DNA of 33,107 nt. Origin: Chloroflexota bacterium (lineage in GTDB: Bacteria; Chloroflexota; Anaerolineae; Anaerolineales; Anaerolineaceae). The notes beneath the pieces are model-generated. The model saw only the letters and a program-made list of their open reading frames with translations, was not told the origin of the DNA and did not search any database. Both the position numbers and the translations under genes were made by a program. The stretch lies in assembly GCA_012522475.1 (NCBI GenBank), contig JAAYKH010000013.1, positions 1-33,107 of the forward strand, in the 5' to 3' direction. Of this stretch, positions 30,841 through 33,107 are shown piece by piece. Within the stretch, counting starts at the first letter, position 1. Every line of letters starts with the position of its first letter.

Positions 30841-31713
30841 TCACACCTCTATCCCAAACCAGTTGCGGATGAGAAGCCCGATGAGAAAACTGAAGCCAGC
30901 CACTCCCAGGCTTAATCCTGCCATCTCGAGAAAATGTTTTCCGAAGGGCAGATCTTTAGCGACGGATAAGTAGAAATTGAAAATGGCGATGATCAGCACC
31001 GAGGTTGTTAACGAAATTGCCAGGCTGATGATCTCGTTGTTGAGCAGTAAATAGGGCAAGATCAGCAACGCTACAGTGATGACGTAGGCTATTCCGGTGG
31101 TAATGGCAACACGAACGGGGTCTTTTTCGGTTTCTTCAGAGCGAGTGGAAAGGTATTCTGAAGAAGCCATCGACAGCGATGCGGCAATGCCCGTGATCAA
31201 ACCCGAGAGAGCGATGATCTTCACATCGCGGAAGGCGAAAGTCAGCCCGGCCAGTGCACCGGTCAATTCAACCAGGGCATCGTTCAACCCCAATACGACC
31301 GAGCCGGCATAAAGCAGAGATTTCTCATCCAGCATGCTCAATAACTTACTTTCATGATCGTGTTCATCCTGGATCACTCCCCGTGCTTCCGGGATTTCAT
31401 TGGCAATTTTTTCGTAGTTGACCTGGGCTTTTTCTTCACCCAATTCCATCAGCTTGATGCCGAAAGTGAACCCGAACAAACGGCCGATGGTAGTGTACAG
31501 CCAGATCTGGAAACGACTGGGCTTGACCTCTTCGTTGGTATACCCTTTCCAGATCTCGTAATGATGTTTCTCGTCCTGTGCAATTTGCGTGATGATCTGG
31601 CGATTATTCTCATCAGGCAGGGTTTTGGCAATCTGCGAATAAACATGGTATTCGGTGATCTCTGCCCGTTGGGCTCTGAGCAATTCAGTTCTGATTTCAG
31701 GTGTTAAAGTCAT
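30841..31713 (-). CDS. Ferritin-like/VIT1 fusion iron exporter (MbfA-like)
   Basis: 290 residues. The first 130 or so residues form a rubrerythrin/ferritin-like diiron domain with candidate ligands E18, E21, E48 and H51 (the ExxH in QDEKHH), and a second acidic set in EEKAQVNYEKI and QDEHDHESKL. The rest is a VIT1/CCC1 membrane domain starting GSVVLGLNDALVELTGALAG with about five hydrophobic helices. The same architecture in MbfA of Bradyrhizobium exports iron and protects from peroxide. An AGGAGG ribosome binding site stands five bases before the ATG. No Fur-type binding site was recognised in the divergent region. Terminator downstream. Confidence 0.92.
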   Translation of the reverse strand: MTLTPEIRTELLRAQRAEITEYHVYSQIAKTLPDENNRQIITQIAQDEKHHYEIWKGYTNEEVKPSRFQIWLYTTIGRLFGFTFGIKLMELGEEKAQVNYEKIANEIPEARGVIQDEHDHESKLLSMLDEKSLLYAGSVVLGLNDALVELTGALAGLTFAFRDVKIIALSGLITGIAASLSMASSEYLSTRSEETEKDPVRVAITTGIAYVITVALLILPYLLLNNEIISLAISLTTSVLIIAIFNFYLSVAKDLPFGKHFLEMAGLSLGVAGFSFLIGLLIRNWFGIEV

Positions 31714-31778
31714 GCGGTCCTCCTGGGCGTTTAGTTTACCCGATAAGCGCTGGTTTTAGGAATAACAAATTTTAACAA

Positions 31779-31812
31779 TTGTTCGCATGAGAAAATGTTT
31801 CTATAGTATAAT
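31779..31812 (+). promoter_or_regulatory. First promoter candidate for the sugar-binding protein
   Basis: TTGTTC (31779-31784) and TATAGT (31802-31807) are 17 bases apart; a perfect TATAAT overlaps at 31807-31812. It would give a leader of about 260 bases. Confidence 0.45.
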
Positions 31813-31906
31813 AGGAGCGAAAAAATTTGTTTTATGGTAGCTGGTCAAAAAGAGGCACCCCTGATAAGATTATTAATCTGGAAAAATTGCTTGTGGACCG
31901 CTCTCC

Positions 31907-31936
31907 TTGACAGGCTGACAAATTGAATGTTAAAAT
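31907..31936 (+). promoter_or_regulatory. Main promoter candidate for the sugar-binding protein
   Basis: A perfect TTGACA (31907-31912) is followed after 18 bases by TAAAAT (31931-31936). The predicted leader is about 130 bases and holds the start-stop element at 32005-32019. Confidence 0.7.
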
Positions 31937-32004
31937 TGTACGTAGAGAAGCTTTGTTAATTTGAAGAATTTGCAAGCAATTTACTCACCGAAAGTTATTT
32001 AATG

Positions 32005-32019
32005 AGGAGGTTTATGTAA
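32005..32019 (+). promoter_or_regulatory. Shine-Dalgarno followed by a start-stop pair (ATG TAA)
   Basis: A perfect AGGAGG (32005-32010) is followed three bases later by ATG and at once by TAA. It lies 56 bases before the sugar-binding protein gene. The spacing is short for efficient initiation. It may capture ribosomes in the leader, or be the remnant of a gene start. Confidence 0.4.
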
Positions 32020-32074
32020 TCGATCGGACGTAAGAAAAGTTTACCCAATTGTTCACCAAATAAAAGGAGAAAAA

Positions 32075-33103
32075 ATGAAGAAATTGAGTGTGTTTATTGT
32101 TTTGGCGATTTTAGCAGGTGTGCTTTTCGCCGGTTGCGCTGGTGGCGGTGAAGCCCCCAAAGCAGAGGAAACCAAAGATTCATATACTTTTGGTACCGTT
32201 GTAAAATCAATTGCGTTTAACTGGTTCTTGCGCCTGGAAGAGGGTGTGCTCCAGTTTGCTGAAGACACCGGTAACAAAGCATGGATGGAAGGCCCCTCTC
32301 AGGCAGATTCAGCCGCTCAGGTGCAGATTATTGAAAACCTGATTGCTCAGGGCGTTGATGGTATTTGTAACGTGCCCTACGGTGTGCCCGAGAACGAGCC
32401 TGCCCAGAAGAAAGCCATGGATGCGGGCATCTTTGTTGTGACCCACGAGGCCAACACTGCCAAAGAAGGCACCGTTCACTATAATGTGGAAGCCTTCGAC
32501 AACTGCTCTTACGGTGAAGAAATCATGAGAGAACTGGCTTCTCGCATGGGCGAAGAAGGTCAATATGTCCAATTCGTCGGCTCTTTGACCAACGCCACCC
32601 ACAATGAGTGGACCGACTGCGCTGTTGCATTCCAGGAAGCAAACTACCCCAACATGGAATTCATCGGCAAATACGAATCTAAGGAAGACCAGGAAGTTGC
32701 CTACAATGTGTTCAAAGATCTTCTGAAGACCTATCCTAACATCAAGGGTATGCAGGGTTCTGCTGCTGGTGACGTGGTTGCCTGCGGTCGCGCCATTGAA
32801 GAAGCTGGACTGAATGAGCAAATCTCCGTGGTTGGAACAAGCATCACCTCCTACGCAGGTGAATTGCTGAAGACCGGTGCGGTTGACCTGGCCATGGGCT
32901 GGGATCCGGCAGATGCTGGTTATGCCTGTAACGCTGTTTTGCTCAAACTGGTCAAGGGCGAAGAAATTACAGAAGGTATGGACCTGGGTGTTCCTGGCTT
33001 TGAGAACATCACCATTAAGAATGGTCCTAATGGCGCCCCGGCGATTTACGGCAATGCCTGGATCAAGATCGACGCTAATAACATGCTGGATTATGACTTC
33101 TAA
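32075..33103 (+). CDS. Sugar ABC transporter substrate-binding lipoprotein (type I periplasmic-binding fold)
   Basis: 342 residues, complete. Signal peptide with lipobox FAGC (Cys21). The mature part is a Peripla_BP_4-type ligand-binding protein of the ribose/rhamnose/AI-2 group: FGTVVKSIAFNWFLRLEEGV (substrate entry strand), ENLIAQGVDGICNVPYG, GIFVVTHEANT (first hinge), NIKGMQGSAAGDVVACGRAI and ISVVGTSITSY (late binding residues), LAMGWDPADAGYACNAVLL. AAGGAG lies five bases before the ATG. The permease and ATPase genes presumably lie beyond the right edge. The ligand is unassigned; a sugar such as rhamnose or an AI-2-like furanose is plausible. Confidence 0.93.
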   Translation: MKKLSVFIVLAILAGVLFAGCAGGGEAPKAEETKDSYTFGTVVKSIAFNWFLRLEEGVLQFAEDTGNKAWMEGPSQADSAAQVQIIENLIAQGVDGICNVPYGVPENEPAQKKAMDAGIFVVTHEANTAKEGTVHYNVEAFDNCSYGEEIMRELASRMGEEGQYVQFVGSLTNATHNEWTDCAVAFQEANYPNMEFIGKYESKEDQEVAYNVFKDLLKTYPNIKGMQGSAAGDVVACGRAIEEAGLNEQISVVGTSITSYAGELLKTGAVDLAMGWDPADAGYACNAVLLKLVKGEEITEGMDLGVPGFENITIKNGPNGAPAIYGNAWIKIDANNMLDYDF

Positions 33104-33107
33104 AAAA

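Noticed and set aside
1-33107. CRISPR array
   Set aside because: No regularly spaced direct repeats and no cas genes were seen.

Overview
The window reads as one contiguous piece of a bacterial chromosome, most likely from an Anaerolineae-type Chloroflexota. The reasons are a spoVS gene without other sporulation genes, lipoproteins with proline/threonine-rich linkers followed by SH3-like or beta-propeller domains, an ATP-using SERCA-like calcium pump, and roughly balanced base composition. This placement is an inference from gene content; there is no marker gene here. Most genes lie on the minus strand in short operons.

Layout. 1-1611 (+): the end of a GPH-type sugar:cation symporter with a terminator, then spoVS behind a clear promoter. 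1691-6942 (-): deoxynucleoside kinase, SERCA-like Ca2+ ATPase and glgC, the last two closed by intrinsic terminators. 7047-10183 (-): nadK, a zinc-ribbon membrane protein and recN in a tight operon. 10234-15122 (-): ychF-like GTPase, pcrA-type helicase and a beta-propeller envelope protein. 15385-15466 (+): tRNA-Leu(CAA) with its own promoter and terminator. 15512-19053 (-): mutS2 and an SDR epimerase. 19153-20766 (-): an AT-rich two-gene restriction-modification unit set between housekeeping genes. 20851-22754 (-): a PfkB-fold protein lacking the usual catalytic Asp, coupled to sfsA. 23080-24273 (+): a methyltransferase and a CsoR/RcnR-family metal sensor. 24310-28110 (-): a complete ECF vitamin-type transporter (A1-A2-T-S) followed by a methyltransferase, with long structured untranslated regions before the first and last genes. 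28426-33103: a CorA-type channel with an altered GMN motif, an SH3 lipoprotein, a ferritin-VIT fusion and a sugar-binding lipoprotein.

How they work together. Much of the window is genome maintenance (RecN, PcrA, MutS2, R-M) and metal or solute handling (Ca2+ ATPase, CorA, iron exporter fusion, CsoR-like sensor, ECF transporter, sugar uptake). The best candidate for something undescribed is 23815-28420: an ECF transporter with an unassigned S component, an adjoining SAM methyltransferase, a Ni/Co-type sensor converging on it, a 13-base motif shared by the sensor's upstream region and the ecfT-ecfS gap, a 62-nt strongly folding element ahead of the methyltransferase and a leader of about 260 nt ahead of ecfA1. 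Several genes (pcrA, nadK, mutS2) also appear to be transcribed as leaderless or nearly leaderless mRNAs.
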